Shown here: positions 33,342 to 41,542 of the stretch, in pieces
Numbering within the stretch: the stretch's first letter is position 1
Layout of the letters: each line of letters opens with the position of its first letter
Assembly (NCBI RefSeq): GCF_020616515.1
Contig: NZ_CP085135.1
Span: 5,813,001 to 5,877,000 of the forward strand
Length of the DNA stretch: 64,000 bases
Direction of reading: 5' to 3'
DNA from: Mesorhizobium sp. PAMC28654
Lineage (GTDB): Bacteria; Pseudomonadota; Alphaproteobacteria; Rhizobiales; Rhizobiaceae
Program-made: the position numbers and the translations under genes
The notes under the pieces: generated by a model
The model's input: only the letters and a program-made list of their open reading frames with translations
The model's database searches: none
Told to the model about the DNA's origin: nothing

Positions 33342-33386
33342 GGATAGTCCTCCCTTTTTGGTTCTGGTTGCTTAGGTTTTCTGGAG

Positions 33387-34409
33387 TTAGCCCGTGCGGC
33401 GCGTGCTCCATTTGTCGATGCCGACCGCGATGATGATGACCAGGCCGATCATCAGTTCCTGCACGAAGGGCGACACGCCCATCAGCACCAGGCCGTTGCG
33501 CATGACGCCGATGATGAGCACGCCGAGGATGGTGCCGAGGATGGTGCCTTCGCCGCCCGACAGCGAGGCGCCGCCGACGATGGTGGCAGCGATGACGTCG
33601 AGTTCGAGGCCGACGCCGGTGCGTCCGGCCTGGCCGCTGGGCAGGAAAGCCATGGAGAGAATGCCGGCGAAGGCGGCAAGCAGGCCCATCAGGATGAAGG
33701 CCGAGATCTTGACCTTGTTGACGGAAATGCCGGAAACGCGCGCGGCCTTGGCGCTGCCGCCGACGGCGTAGACGCGGAAGCCGAAATTGGAGAAGGACAG
33801 CACCAGCCAGGCGAGCACGGCGATGATGACGAAGAACACCAACTGCATGGGGATGATGCTGAACAGATAGCCCTGGCCCATGAAGGAGAAGGTCTGCAGC
33901 ACTTCCGGCAGCGCGCCGTTGCGCAGATTGACCGTCACCGGCTGGCCGTTGGTCAGGATGAGGGCGGCGCCCCGCACGATGGAGAGCATGCCGAGGGTGG
34001 CGATCAGCGAGGGCAGGCGGCCATAGGTGGAGAGCACGCCGTTGATGAGGCCGATGGCGACGCCGGTGAGCAGGCCGGCGCCGATGGCCGGCAGCAGCGC
34101 CCAGCCGGCGATGATCAGCATGCCGGTGGCAAGGCCGGAAAACGCGTATGTCGAGCCGACGGACAGGTCGACCTCGCCCGCGATCAGCACGAACGTCATG
34201 CCGACCGCCATGATCCCGAGCAGGGAAATCTGGCGCCCGACGTTGAGCAGGTTCAGCGATGTCAGGAATCCATCGGTGGCGAAGGACAGGAACAGGCAAA
34301 GCACGAGCAGGGCGATGAAAACACCTGCCTCGCGCGCCCGCAACAGCCGCGCCATCGTGAATCGGTCCGTGGCTGGCGCGCGCGCGCCGGTCCTGACCGC
34401 ATGGGCCAT
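33387..34409 (-). CDS. Sugar ABC transporter permease (RbsC type)
   Basis: A 340-residue inner-membrane protein with about eight to ten hydrophobic segments. The RbsC-family patterns are visible: LLNVGRQISLLGIMAVGMTF with VLIAGEVDLSVGS, and a C-terminal GGASLSGGEGTILGTILGVL. It is the first gene of the leftward sugar operon (permease, binding protein, ATPase, kinase, mutarotase, PanB-like). No regulator lies immediately upstream; the AraC-type gene at 35585 is a candidate. Confidence 0.9.
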   Translation of the reverse strand: MAHAVRTGARAPATDRFTMARLLRAREAGVFIALLVLCLFLSFATDGFLTSLNLLNVGRQISLLGIMAVGMTFVLIAGEVDLSVGSTYAFSGLATGMLIIAGWALLPAIGAGLLTGVAIGLINGVLSTYGRLPSLIATLGMLSIVRGAALILTNGQPVTVNLRNGALPEVLQTFSFMGQGYLFSIIPMQLVFFVIIAVLAWLVLSFSNFGFRVYAVGGSAKAARVSGISVNKVKISAFILMGLLAAFAGILSMAFLPSGQAGRTGVGLELDVIAATIVGGASLSGGEGTILGTILGVLIIGVMRNGLVLMGVSPFVQELMIGLVIIIAVGIDKWSTRRTG

Positions 34410-34557
34410 ACAGTATCCTCCCTCAGCGTGACCCGCCGGTCCTCACCAGCGCCGCCACTCCTTCGTTTCATCGACCGGAGCTGAGCTCTCGGCCCGGCCG
34501 ATGTATGTGAACCCCTGGATCCCGAAGTGATTCAGGATCGGGCCCTATCTCCCTGTT

Positions 34558-34607
34558 CGGCCATGATCTTTCGAGAAGCCGGATGCGGCTTTCTACAATC
34601 ATGGCCG
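34558..34607. repeat. Nested palindromic intergenic repeat, RIME-like
   Basis: Outer arms CGGCCATGAT (34558-34567) and ATCATGGCCG (34598-34607) are perfect complements. Inside them AAGCCG-GATG-CGGCTT (34576-34591) forms a second stem. The layout resembles rhizobial intergenic mosaic/palindromic repeats that begin CATGATCTTT. It lies between the sugar permease gene and the dioxygenase gene, where it may also end transcription of the latter. The rest of the 236-bp gap shows no gene. Confidence 0.6.
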
Positions 34608-34645
34608 GAGCGTGGGCGTTGCCGCCCATGCCCGTATTCGTCGCT

Positions 34646-35410
34646 TTAGGACGCCTTGCGGAACGTGCCGGCCGGCACCTTGCGCATCTCGTCGAAATTT
34701 CCGTAGTCGCGGACCTTCTTGAACGGCGCGTTCTCGACGGCGTTGTAGGAGCAGATGTAGCCCCAGCGATACGTGTCGGAACGGTTGGCGTCGGAGCGGT
34801 GCAGCAGGTTGCCGTCGAAGATCAGCGCGTCGCCGGCTTCCATCTCGACATAGATGTGCTCGTAGCGCTTCAGCGCGGCGTCGAGATGTTCCTGCTCGAC
34901 ATTGGTCTGGTCGTTCTCGCGGATATGGTTGAGGCGGCCAAGCTTGTGCGTGCCCTTCAGCACCTGCAGGCAGCCATTCTCGCGGGTCGCCTTGTCGAGC
35001 GCGACATAGATGCTCATCATCTCCGGCGCCAGGCAGCCGTAATTGTACCAGTAGCCGAAATCCTGGTGCCATTCCCAGGCGCCGCCCTCATTGGGCTGCT
35101 TCATCGTCATCTTGTGGCTGTAGAGGTAGATCGGCTTGCCGACGGCGTCCTCCGCCAGATCGACCATGCGCTCGTCGCGCGCCAGCAGCCCGTATTTGTC
35201 GTCCTCGGCCTTGGTCCACATCTTGAGAAGGGTGGTCTTGCCCTCCTTGTCGCCCTTGGCCATCACGGCGCCGCTCTTGTTTTCTTCCTCGAGCTGCTTG
35301 CGGGCGTGATCGCGGAAGTCCTCCACCTCCGGCACGCTGAGCAGACCCCGGCGGATGATGTATCCGTCTCGAGCGTAGATCTCCGCTTCATTCCTGGTCA
35401 TCGCGAGCAT
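34646..35410 (-). CDS. Phytanoyl-CoA dioxygenase (PhyH)-family Fe(II)/2-oxoglutarate oxygenase
   Basis: A 254-residue oxygenase. The facial triad is His115 and Asp117 in WEWHQDFGYW and His204 in NLLHRSDANRS, with Arg210 placed to bind 2-oxoglutarate. Bacterial members hydroxylate varied small molecules such as ectoine, phosphonates and quaternary amines, so the substrate is open. ATG 35410 is chosen because GGAGG lies 11 bp upstream and the family starts here; frames open further upstream would run into the AraC promoter. It is divergent from the AraC-family gene (174 bp between starts), which likely controls it. Confidence 0.85.
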   Translation of the reverse strand: MLAMTRNEAEIYARDGYIIRRGLLSVPEVEDFRDHARKQLEEENKSGAVMAKGDKEGKTTLLKMWTKAEDDKYGLLARDERMVDLAEDAVGKPIYLYSHKMTMKQPNEGGAWEWHQDFGYWYNYGCLAPEMMSIYVALDKATRENGCLQVLKGTHKLGRLNHIRENDQTNVEQEHLDAALKRYEHIYVEMEAGDALIFDGNLLHRSDANRSDTYRWGYICSYNAVENAPFKKVRDYGNFDEMRKVPAGTFRKAS

Positions 35411-35584
35411 CGTCTTGCCTCCCTCCGCGAACGGGGCCGTCGCCGGCAAGGCGCCGCGAAAGCCCGAAAAATGGGGTTTCCGGCCATCTGTCCGCCGAAC
35501 GCCCCGGTCTGTTGAAAGCGACCATAGCGGCGTGCCCCAGCGAACAAAATGGACAGCAGGGCACTCGTTTTGTATAAAACGCGC

Positions 35585-36439
35585 ATGACGCCAAAGACGA
35601 CGGTTTTCGAGAGTTTCCACTATGTGCCGGTCCCCGGATGGACGCGCACGGCGTTCAGCGTGCTGCGTGCCGGCAAGGTGGCGGCGGCGCGCGATTACCG
35701 CATAGAACGGCCGGTCTACCCCGGCCAGGACATACTCTACTGCCTGTCGGGACGTGGCCATGTGGAGACGCTGGGGCAGCGGCTGGAGGTGCGGACGAAC
35801 CAGTTGGTCTGGATGGCCAACGAGGCGCCGCATGTGCATTCCGCCGATCCCAGCGACCCCTGGACGCTGCTGTGGTTCCGGCTGGACGGACCCGATCCGG
35901 CGATCCTGCGGCGCAAGCTGTTCGGCGAGGGCGCGTTGCGCACAATGTTCACGGAAACCACCAGCCCGGCGCCATGGTTCGAGCGGCTGTTTTCGGCATT
36001 GCGGCGGCGCGACGCCGGGCTCGACCTGCGGCTCAACCAGCTGGTCGCCGAATTCCTGCTGTTGGTCGACCGCGCCGTGAACGGCGCCGGCAATGACGAC
36101 CTGCCCAAGCCGCTGGCGTCAGCGCTCGACGCCATGCGGGCCGAGCCAGGCTTCGCCTGGACGGCTTCCGATCTCGCCGGCATCACCGGCCTCGGCGCCT
36201 CGCAGGTGCGGCGTCTCTTCCAGAAGCACCTGCGCACCAGCCCGCACCAATGGCTGATGCGCGAGCGGCTGATGCAGGCGCAGTCGATGCTGGTGCAAAG
36301 CGAGCAGCCGCTGGCCGAGGTGGCGGAAGCCTGCGGCTTCTGCGACGTCTATCACTTCGGCCGCGAGTTCAAACGCTCGGTAGGCATCTCGCCCGCCGCC
36401 TGGCGGCGAAGTGAACTGAGCGCGGCGCCGGGGCGGTAA
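35585..36439 (+). CDS. AraC-family transcriptional regulator
   Basis: A 284-residue regulator. The N-terminal half is a cupin-like sensing domain (DYRIERPVYPGQDILYCLSG, then QLVWMANEAPHVHSADPSDP). The C-terminal half has two AraC helix-turn-helix units (TASDLAGITGLGASQVRRLF and LAEVAEACGFCDVYHFGREF, then KRSVGISPAAWRR). ATG 35585 is preferred; an upstream in-frame ATG at 35549 lacks support. Divergent from the PhyH-family gene and likely its activator, possibly also acting on the sugar operon beyond. Confidence 0.87.
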   Translation: MTPKTTVFESFHYVPVPGWTRTAFSVLRAGKVAAARDYRIERPVYPGQDILYCLSGRGHVETLGQRLEVRTNQLVWMANEAPHVHSADPSDPWTLLWFRLDGPDPAILRRKLFGEGALRTMFTETTSPAPWFERLFSALRRRDAGLDLRLNQLVAEFLLLVDRAVNGAGNDDLPKPLASALDAMRAEPGFAWTASDLAGITGLGASQVRRLFQKHLRTSPHQWLMRERLMQAQSMLVQSEQPLAEVAEACGFCDVYHFGREFKRSVGISPAAWRRSELSAAPGR

Positions 36440-36595
36440 CTTGGGGGGAGGGGTTGTGCCTCTAGATATCTTGGCCGCAGGGATCGCAACCAGATGGCAT
36501 TCGCGCCCCGAAGATGTGAGAAAGACAAGTTGCCGGCAGTGAAATCAACTTTAACTTGTTGTTAAATTGTAATTCCGTGCCACCTAGCCTAAGCG

Positions 36596-36633
36596 ATTGC
36601 ATTCTTGCAATGTCTCCGCCAAGCTCCGGAGCT
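36596..36633. promoter_or_regulatory. Two short palindromes upstream of the HEPN-like gene
   Basis: ATTGCA-TTCT-TGCAAT (36596-36611) and AGCTCCGGAGCT (36622-36633) are both perfect and end 22 bp before the start codon at 36656. They may be operator sites or part of the promoter of this isolated gene. Confidence 0.35.
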
Positions 36634-36655
36634 AGTTCACTTCAATGGATCTCTA

Positions 36656-37168
36656 ATGAGTGCGCGCTTATCGACGGCTATTAAGATCGGGGAATCTGCA
36701 AAGGCGATTTTCCGAAAAACTCGGAGCTTTCCAAGTCGAGAATTCGGAGAGCATGCAGACCCGAGTGAACGCGAACACGTCGGTGTTGAGCCGATGCTGT
36801 TGGCGCTTTCGATGGAATTGGCACTCAAAGCGTGGTTCGTCTTCGACCACGACGATCCAATAGTTGCAAAGTCACATAATTTGATGAAGCTGTTTGATCG
36901 CCTTAAGCCCGAAAGCCAAGATAAACTCGCCGCAGAGTTCAAAAGATCAGTGGTCCCGTATCATCCCGATTTTTTCTACGTCGACTACAGCATTCAAGAC
37001 ATTCTGTATCAGAACCAAGATGCCTTCATCGACTGGCGCTACCTCCACGAGGCAAAGAAATCTATGAGGTTCGATCAGAGTGCTTTTGAGGCGACGCTCG
37101 AAATGGTGCTCCGCGAGTTCGAGAAGAGATATCGCATTGAGCGGGTGAAGCCGCTTTGGTCATCTTGA
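36656..37168 (+). CDS. Hypothetical HEPN-like helical protein
   Basis: A 170-residue protein from ATG 36656. LLALSMELALKAWFVFDHDD followed by HNLMKLFDRLKPES resembles the EL-LKA and H-L--LF pattern of HEPN-type domains found in toxin and RNA-processing proteins. The usual RX4-6H catalytic motif is not clear. Its composition is more AT-rich than its flanks and it stands alone between unrelated genes, which suggests horizontal acquisition. No antitoxin-like or nucleotidyltransferase partner was seen next to it. Function unknown. Confidence 0.55.
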   Translation: MSARLSTAIKIGESAKAIFRKTRSFPSREFGEHADPSEREHVGVEPMLLALSMELALKAWFVFDHDDPIVAKSHNLMKLFDRLKPESQDKLAAEFKRSVVPYHPDFFYVDYSIQDILYQNQDAFIDWRYLHEAKKSMRFDQSAFEATLEMVLREFEKRYRIERVKPLWSS

Positions 37169-37325
37169 ATGCGGTCGGGATCGGAGGTCTCGATGCGGCT
37201 CGCCCCGCTTCACGGGTTTCTCCGACGATATCGCCCTATGATTTCAGACGCATCACGACAAGAGCGCTTTCGGGTATCGGCTTGGACGAAACATCCGGAA
37301 GCGGCGGGCTGCTTGCTCGTCAGTG

Positions 37326-38384
37326 TCAATCACACTTGGCCGCCGTCGTCAGCGCCTGGGCGCGCGAAGGCTGGGGCAGGGCTGCGATCCTGCGAACGGC
37401 GGCATAGAACCTGGGATAATCGCCTCCGCACAATTCGTGCAGGCGAAGGAACGCCGGAACCTGTTCGCCGTAGACGGCGGTCGCGGCGAGCTTTGCGTTG
37501 TTGATGGGGCTGTCGAACCAGCCGTCATATCCCCGGTATCCCGCCCAGCGCCTGTCGCGCATGTGCCGGTAGCGCGCGCGCAGACTGTCTATCGCGGCTG
37601 CCTTCGCGGCCGCCATCTTCTCCGCGCTGCGGGGACTGCCATAGACCTGGCCCAACTCGTCGCGCGTTTTCGCCACCAGTGCCAGAAAATCCGCGCTGCG
37701 CTGGCGGTCGGCCTCATAGCGGCGCAACCCGGCGCGGTTTCCCGTGGCGCGCAGCCATTTCCTCGTGCCGCTGGTTTCGACGGAAACCGCGAACGCCTCG
37801 TTGAAGGCGGAATCGCCGTTCACATAGATCTTCTGATGCGCCAGCTCATGGAAGACGAGGCTGGCGATATAGGTGTCGTCCTGGCGCAGCATGGTGCTGA
37901 GCAGCGGGTCGCTGAACCAGCCCAGCGTCGAATAGGCGGTGACGCCCGACACATAGACGTCCAGCCCCTTTGCACGCAGTTCGGCGGCACTTTCGGCCGC
38001 GGCTTTCAGGGAAAAATAACCCCGGTAGGGGACGCAGCCGAAGACCGGAAAGCACCATGTCACCGGCGCGAGCGAGAATTGCGGCGCGGCGAAGACGGCA
38101 TAGGTCACATCGTCCCGGCCGACATCGACATAGGAGCGGTAGCTTGAGTTGTCGGGCAGCGCCAGCTCATCCGTGGCAAAGCGGCGTATGGCGCTGGCCG
38201 ATGTCAGCTTGGCCCGCAACGCCTTGGGCGTCGACGGATCGTTGATCAGCCCCCCGACATTCTTCCGCGCCGCCATGAGCTGCACCTGGCCCTCTATCGA
38301 CTGCGCGTAATAGGAAACGCTGGTGCAGCCGGTGAGGGCGGCAGCCAGGATGATGGCGGCGAGCAAGTGAAAGAAGCGCTTCAA
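37326..38384 (-). CDS. Lipoprotein aminopeptidase-like zinc protease (DUF2265-type)
   Basis: A 352-residue protein with a lipoprotein signal (MKRFFHLLAAIILAAALTGC; cysteine 20 would be lipidated). A metallopeptidase-like domain follows with HELAH (SLVFHELAHQKIYVNGDSAF, then NEAFAVSVE). The TAYSTLGWFSDPLLSTML region and length match the putative aminopeptidase family PF10023. It is probably anchored to the membrane facing the periplasm. It is transcribed alone; substrate unknown. Confidence 0.82.
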   Translation of the reverse strand: MKRFFHLLAAIILAAALTGCTSVSYYAQSIEGQVQLMAARKNVGGLINDPSTPKALRAKLTSASAIRRFATDELALPDNSSYRSYVDVGRDDVTYAVFAAPQFSLAPVTWCFPVFGCVPYRGYFSLKAAAESAAELRAKGLDVYVSGVTAYSTLGWFSDPLLSTMLRQDDTYIASLVFHELAHQKIYVNGDSAFNEAFAVSVETSGTRKWLRATGNRAGLRRYEADRQRSADFLALVAKTRDELGQVYGSPRSAEKMAAAKAAAIDSLRARYRHMRDRRWAGYRGYDGWFDSPINNAKLAATAVYGEQVPAFLRLHELCGGDYPRFYAAVRRIAALPQPSRAQALTTAAKCD

Positions 38385-38846
38385 AGGTTGGCCATCGCCG
38401 GCTCATCTCCCCACGGAGCAAGTGTCCGCATTTGCCCCAGTCCGAAACCAAGCCCAGTCTCAAACAGGCGCGCCGATTTTCGTCAAGAGCTGGTGGGGAG
38501 GGAGGCGTCGGCTTCGCGCCTCAAAACTGGCCATCGAATAGCTCGATGCTCGCCCCCGAAAGCAGACATGACTGTCAGCGGCCTAAAGGAACCTTGGGGA
38601 ATCAGAGTACTGCTGGCAGCACTGAATCGCCCGAGGCGTCGAAGAGGATGGCCTTGGCCGGGTCGGCGGCAGCCCGGCTTATCTCCGATAAGCAGCGCCT
38701 GGTCGCTATTGAGCATCGGAAGTCAAGGGGCCCCGATGCCAGTTCGCGTTGACGATCGTCTCGTTCCCGACCAACGGGCCGCGATCGTCGCTATGTCCAT
38801 AGCAGTCGACAACCAACACAACAGGGGAATGCGCGCAGTCGTCGAA
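38385..38846. other. Intergenic region without a convincing gene
   Basis: These 462 bp hold open frames on both strands, but none has a recognisable family pattern or ribosome-binding site. The left part should contain the promoter of the leftward lipoprotein gene, and the right part a hairpin that follows the permease gene. Confidence 0.45.
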
Positions 38847-38859
38847 CTATGCGCGCATT
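38828..38859 (-). terminator. Hairpin at the end of the permease gene
   Basis: AATGCGCGCA (38828-38837) and TGCGCGCATT (38850-38859) are perfect 10-bp complements around a 12-bp loop, overlapping the stop codon of the permease gene. There is no clear T-run after it, so it may be a transcript-end stabiliser rather than a strong terminator. Confidence 0.4.
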
Positions 38860-39749
38860 GTTTCGCGTAGGGCGCTGCGACCGCGCAGCATAGGGAGTCC
38901 CAGCGTCACCAATACGAAGGCGGCCGTCACGACTTTTAGGTCGCTTGGCTGCAGTCCGAGCGACAGCGCCAGGGACACGAGCTGATAGTACACCACTGCA
39001 CCGACGACCGGCGCCAGCAACTGCCGGGTCACAGTTTGCCGTCCGGTGATCGTTTCGCCGATGACCAGGGAAGCAAGGCCATTGATGAGGATGCCGGTAC
39101 CCATGCCGACATCGGCATAGCCCTGCAACTGCACGATGAGCGCGCCGCCTAAGGCGGTCAGGCCCGAGGCGACACCCAATCCAACGATTGTGTATGTCCA
39201 GATGCTGATACCGAGCGATGGCGCCAGCTCCGGATTGATGCCGATGACGCGCAGCGCCGCTCCCGCTTGCGTGGCCAGATACCAGCGCAGTGCGACCAGG
39301 GCCACCACGATCAGCACGGCGAAAGTGGCGACCTGCAGCCGGACGTCGGTGAGGATGGCCGGGTTGATGTGCATGAAGACGTTGTCGGTGTTGAACAAGG
39401 CGATGTTCGAGCGGCCGAGGACGCGCATATTCACGCTGTAGAGCGCAGTGAAGACCAGGATGCCTGCCAGCAGCGAATTGATGCGAAAACGCAGATGCAC
39501 CAGCGCGGTTGCCGCGCCGGCCCCGACACCGGCGAGCATCGCGATAACGGTTGCGAACAGCGGCGGATATCCCGTCAGCAAAAGTGTGGCGCAGACGCAG
39601 CCGCCGAGCGGAAACGCACCTTCGCTGGTCAGGTCCGGAAAGCTCAGCAACCGGAACGGGATCATGATGCCGAGCACCAGGAACGAATAGATGAGGCTTT
39701 GCGACAGCGTCACCGGCACGAGATTGAGATAGGCGTGGATCACGTCCAT
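38847..39749 (-). CDS. ABC transporter permease, COG4120 (TrpX-type system)
   Basis: A 300-residue inner-membrane permease with about eight hydrophobic segments, related to branched-chain amino acid permeases but of the shorter COG4120 group (PFRLLSFPDLTSEGAFPLGG near the start, NPELAPSLGISIWTYTIVGL later). It partners the COG1101-type ATPase and the COG2984-type binding protein encoded directly upstream. Such systems import tryptophan, tyrosine or unknown ligands. It is the last gene of the leftward operon that begins with a dipeptidase. Confidence 0.86.
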   Translation of the reverse strand: MDVIHAYLNLVPVTLSQSLIYSFLVLGIMIPFRLLSFPDLTSEGAFPLGGCVCATLLLTGYPPLFATVIAMLAGVGAGAATALVHLRFRINSLLAGILVFTALYSVNMRVLGRSNIALFNTDNVFMHINPAILTDVRLQVATFAVLIVVALVALRWYLATQAGAALRVIGINPELAPSLGISIWTYTIVGLGVASGLTALGGALIVQLQGYADVGMGTGILINGLASLVIGETITGRQTVTRQLLAPVVGAVVYYQLVSLALSLGLQPSDLKVVTAAFVLVTLGLPMLRGRSALRETMRA

Positions 39750-39752
39750 GGG

Positions 39753-40565
39753 TCAGGTTCCGAGCAGCATGCGGTCGTTTTCGATTCTGAACTTTTCGAT
39801 GAGATCGGCAGGCGTGAGCGTTGTCTTCTCTGTGCCGCCGATGTCGTCGCGGATGCGGCCGGCGTCCATCATGACCAGCCGATTGCCGGTCTCGATCGCC
39901 TGGCGCATGTTGTGGGTGACCATCAAAGTGGTGAGCGACTGCTCGGCGACGATCCGCAAGGTCGTCGCCATGATCAGGTCGGCGGTGCGGGGGTCCAAAG
40001 CCGCCGTATGCTCATCGAGCAACAGCAGCGAGGGGCGCGACAATGATGCCATGATCAGGGACAGGGCTTGGCGTTGCCCGCCGGAGAGCTGGGCTACCGG
40101 TGTCGACAGCCGGTCTTCCATGCCGAGCGACAGGCCTGCGAGCAACGTCCGGTAGCGGTCGCGCTTGGCGCCGTCGAGATGGCGCGCAAAGCCCCTGCGT
40201 TGCCCGCGTTGCTCGGCCAGGGCCAGGTTTTCTTCGATGGTCATGGCCGCCGCGGTACCAATCATTGGATCCTGGAACACACGCGAGATCATGCCCGCCC
40301 GGCGATGTGCGGCAAGGCGGGTAATGTCTTGACCGTCCAGGACGATCGAGCCGCCTTCAGGCTCGATCGCGCCCGCGATGGTGTTGAGCAGCGTCGATTT
40401 GCCGGCGCCGTTCGAGCCGATGATCACGATGAAGTCGCCGCGATTCAGCGCCAGATCCACCCCGTCGAGCGCCGGCCGTGCGCTGGCAAGGCCGGCATTG
40501 AAGGTTTTGCGTAAGCCCGTGCAGACGAGCAGGGGCATGCACATCGCTATCACTTGAGCAGCCAT
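39753..40565 (-). CDS. ABC transporter ATP-binding protein, COG1101 type
   Basis: A 270-residue ATPase. Walker A is GSNGAGKST, signature AQLSGGQRQALSLIMASL, Walker B LLLLDEHTAALDPRTADLIM (glutamate then histidine where most have DEP, typical of COG1101), H-loop MVTHNMRQAIETGNR. ATG 40565 has AAGGA six bases upstream and overlaps the binding-protein gene by 16 bp; starts at 40544 or 40538 remain possible. It powers the COG2984/4120 importer. Confidence 0.88.
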   Translation of the reverse strand: MAAQVIAMCMPLLVCTGLRKTFNAGLASARPALDGVDLALNRGDFIVIIGSNGAGKSTLLNTIAGAIEPEGGSIVLDGQDITRLAAHRRAGMISRVFQDPMIGTAAAMTIEENLALAEQRGQRRGFARHLDGAKRDRYRTLLAGLSLGMEDRLSTPVAQLSGGQRQALSLIMASLSRPSLLLLDEHTAALDPRTADLIMATTLRIVAEQSLTTLMVTHNMRQAIETGNRLVMMDAGRIRDDIGGTEKTTLTPADLIEKFRIENDRMLLGT

Positions 40566-41521
40566 GGGCTGTCCTTGAGTGCTTCCGGAACCGTCAGGCC
40601 TACGGCTGCAAGTCCCTTCGGGCTGACATAGGCGTCGAAATCGTCACCTTTGGGAACATAGGGCGCGATGTCGGCCGGCTTTTCGCCCTTGAGAATTCGG
40701 TCGGCGATATCGGCGGCATGCTCGCCATTCTTGCGATAGGAGATGGCGTGGAAGCCGGCGAGCTGGTCCTTGAGGTCGGGAGCGTAGACCGAGTTGAACA
40801 GCGGCAGTTTGATCCGCTGCGCCACCTGCGCCACGACCGGTACCGAGGTCTGCACAACGTTGGACTGGATGAGGAAGATGGCGTCTACCTGTCCGGCGAA
40901 GGTCTGGACACGCTGGGGCAGGTCGTTGGGATTGTCGACCGGCACGCCGACGACCTCGATCCCGGCCTTGGCCGCCGCCTTCCGGATCAGCTCCATATTG
41001 GAGGTGTCGTTGTCTTCGCCCGGATTGAACAGGGTTCCGACCTTCTTGACCCCCGGCAACACCTTCTTGAGGTAGTCGAAGGAGGCATCGAAATCGGGCA
41101 GCATGGACGCACCGGTACTCCAGGCCGAACCGTGCTGCCAATCCGGCACGATGCCTGCCACGACCGGGTCGACGACCGCGCCGAACACGACTGGGATCGA
41201 CTTGTCGGTGATGCCGCGCACCGCTGCCTGGTTGAGCCCGGTGGTGATGGCGAGGATAAGCGCCGGATGCTTGGCCTCCACCTGCTGCAGTATCTGCGGA
41301 ACGAGGCTTCGGTCGAAATTGGCGTGCTGGAAGCCGTAGGTGACGTCCTTGCCTTCGACATAGCCCAGTTCGGTCATCCGGGCCTTGAAGCCTTCGGCGA
41401 CCTGGTTGAGCGCGGGGTGTTCGCCGAAGCTGGCGATTTCGATCAGTTTCGGGTCGGCATGGGCAAGGCCATGCCCCGCTGTGGCCAAGACTGCCGCAAG
41501 CAGCCACTTCATCAATTTCAC
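40550..41521 (-). CDS. ABC transporter substrate-binding protein, COG2984 / ABC_sub_bind family
   Basis: A 323-residue periplasmic protein with a signal peptide (MKLMKWLLAAVLATAGHGLAHA-D). The COG2984 fold follows: MTELGYVEGKDVTYGFQHAN, ALILAITTGLNQAAVRGITD and the IPVVFGAVVDPVVAGIV block typical of TrpX-like binding proteins. The ligand is not known; the preceding dipeptidase gene suggests a peptide-derived or aromatic amino-acid ligand. It lies 21 bp after the dipeptidase gene and overlaps the ATPase gene by 16 bp. Confidence 0.87.
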   Translation of the reverse strand: MKLMKWLLAAVLATAGHGLAHADPKLIEIASFGEHPALNQVAEGFKARMTELGYVEGKDVTYGFQHANFDRSLVPQILQQVEAKHPALILAITTGLNQAAVRGITDKSIPVVFGAVVDPVVAGIVPDWQHGSAWSTGASMLPDFDASFDYLKKVLPGVKKVGTLFNPGEDNDTSNMELIRKAAAKAGIEVVGVPVDNPNDLPQRVQTFAGQVDAIFLIQSNVVQTSVPVVAQVAQRIKLPLFNSVYAPDLKDQLAGFHAISYRKNGEHAADIADRILKGEKPADIAPYVPKGDDFDAYVSPKGLAAVGLTVPEALKDSPWLLK

Positions 41522-41542
41522 GACGCGCTCCTTAGGTTGGGT

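Noticed and set aside
38367-38870. 167-codon plus-strand frame
   Set aside because: It starts inside the lipoprotein gene's antisense, has no family pattern and ends opposite the permease gene's end.
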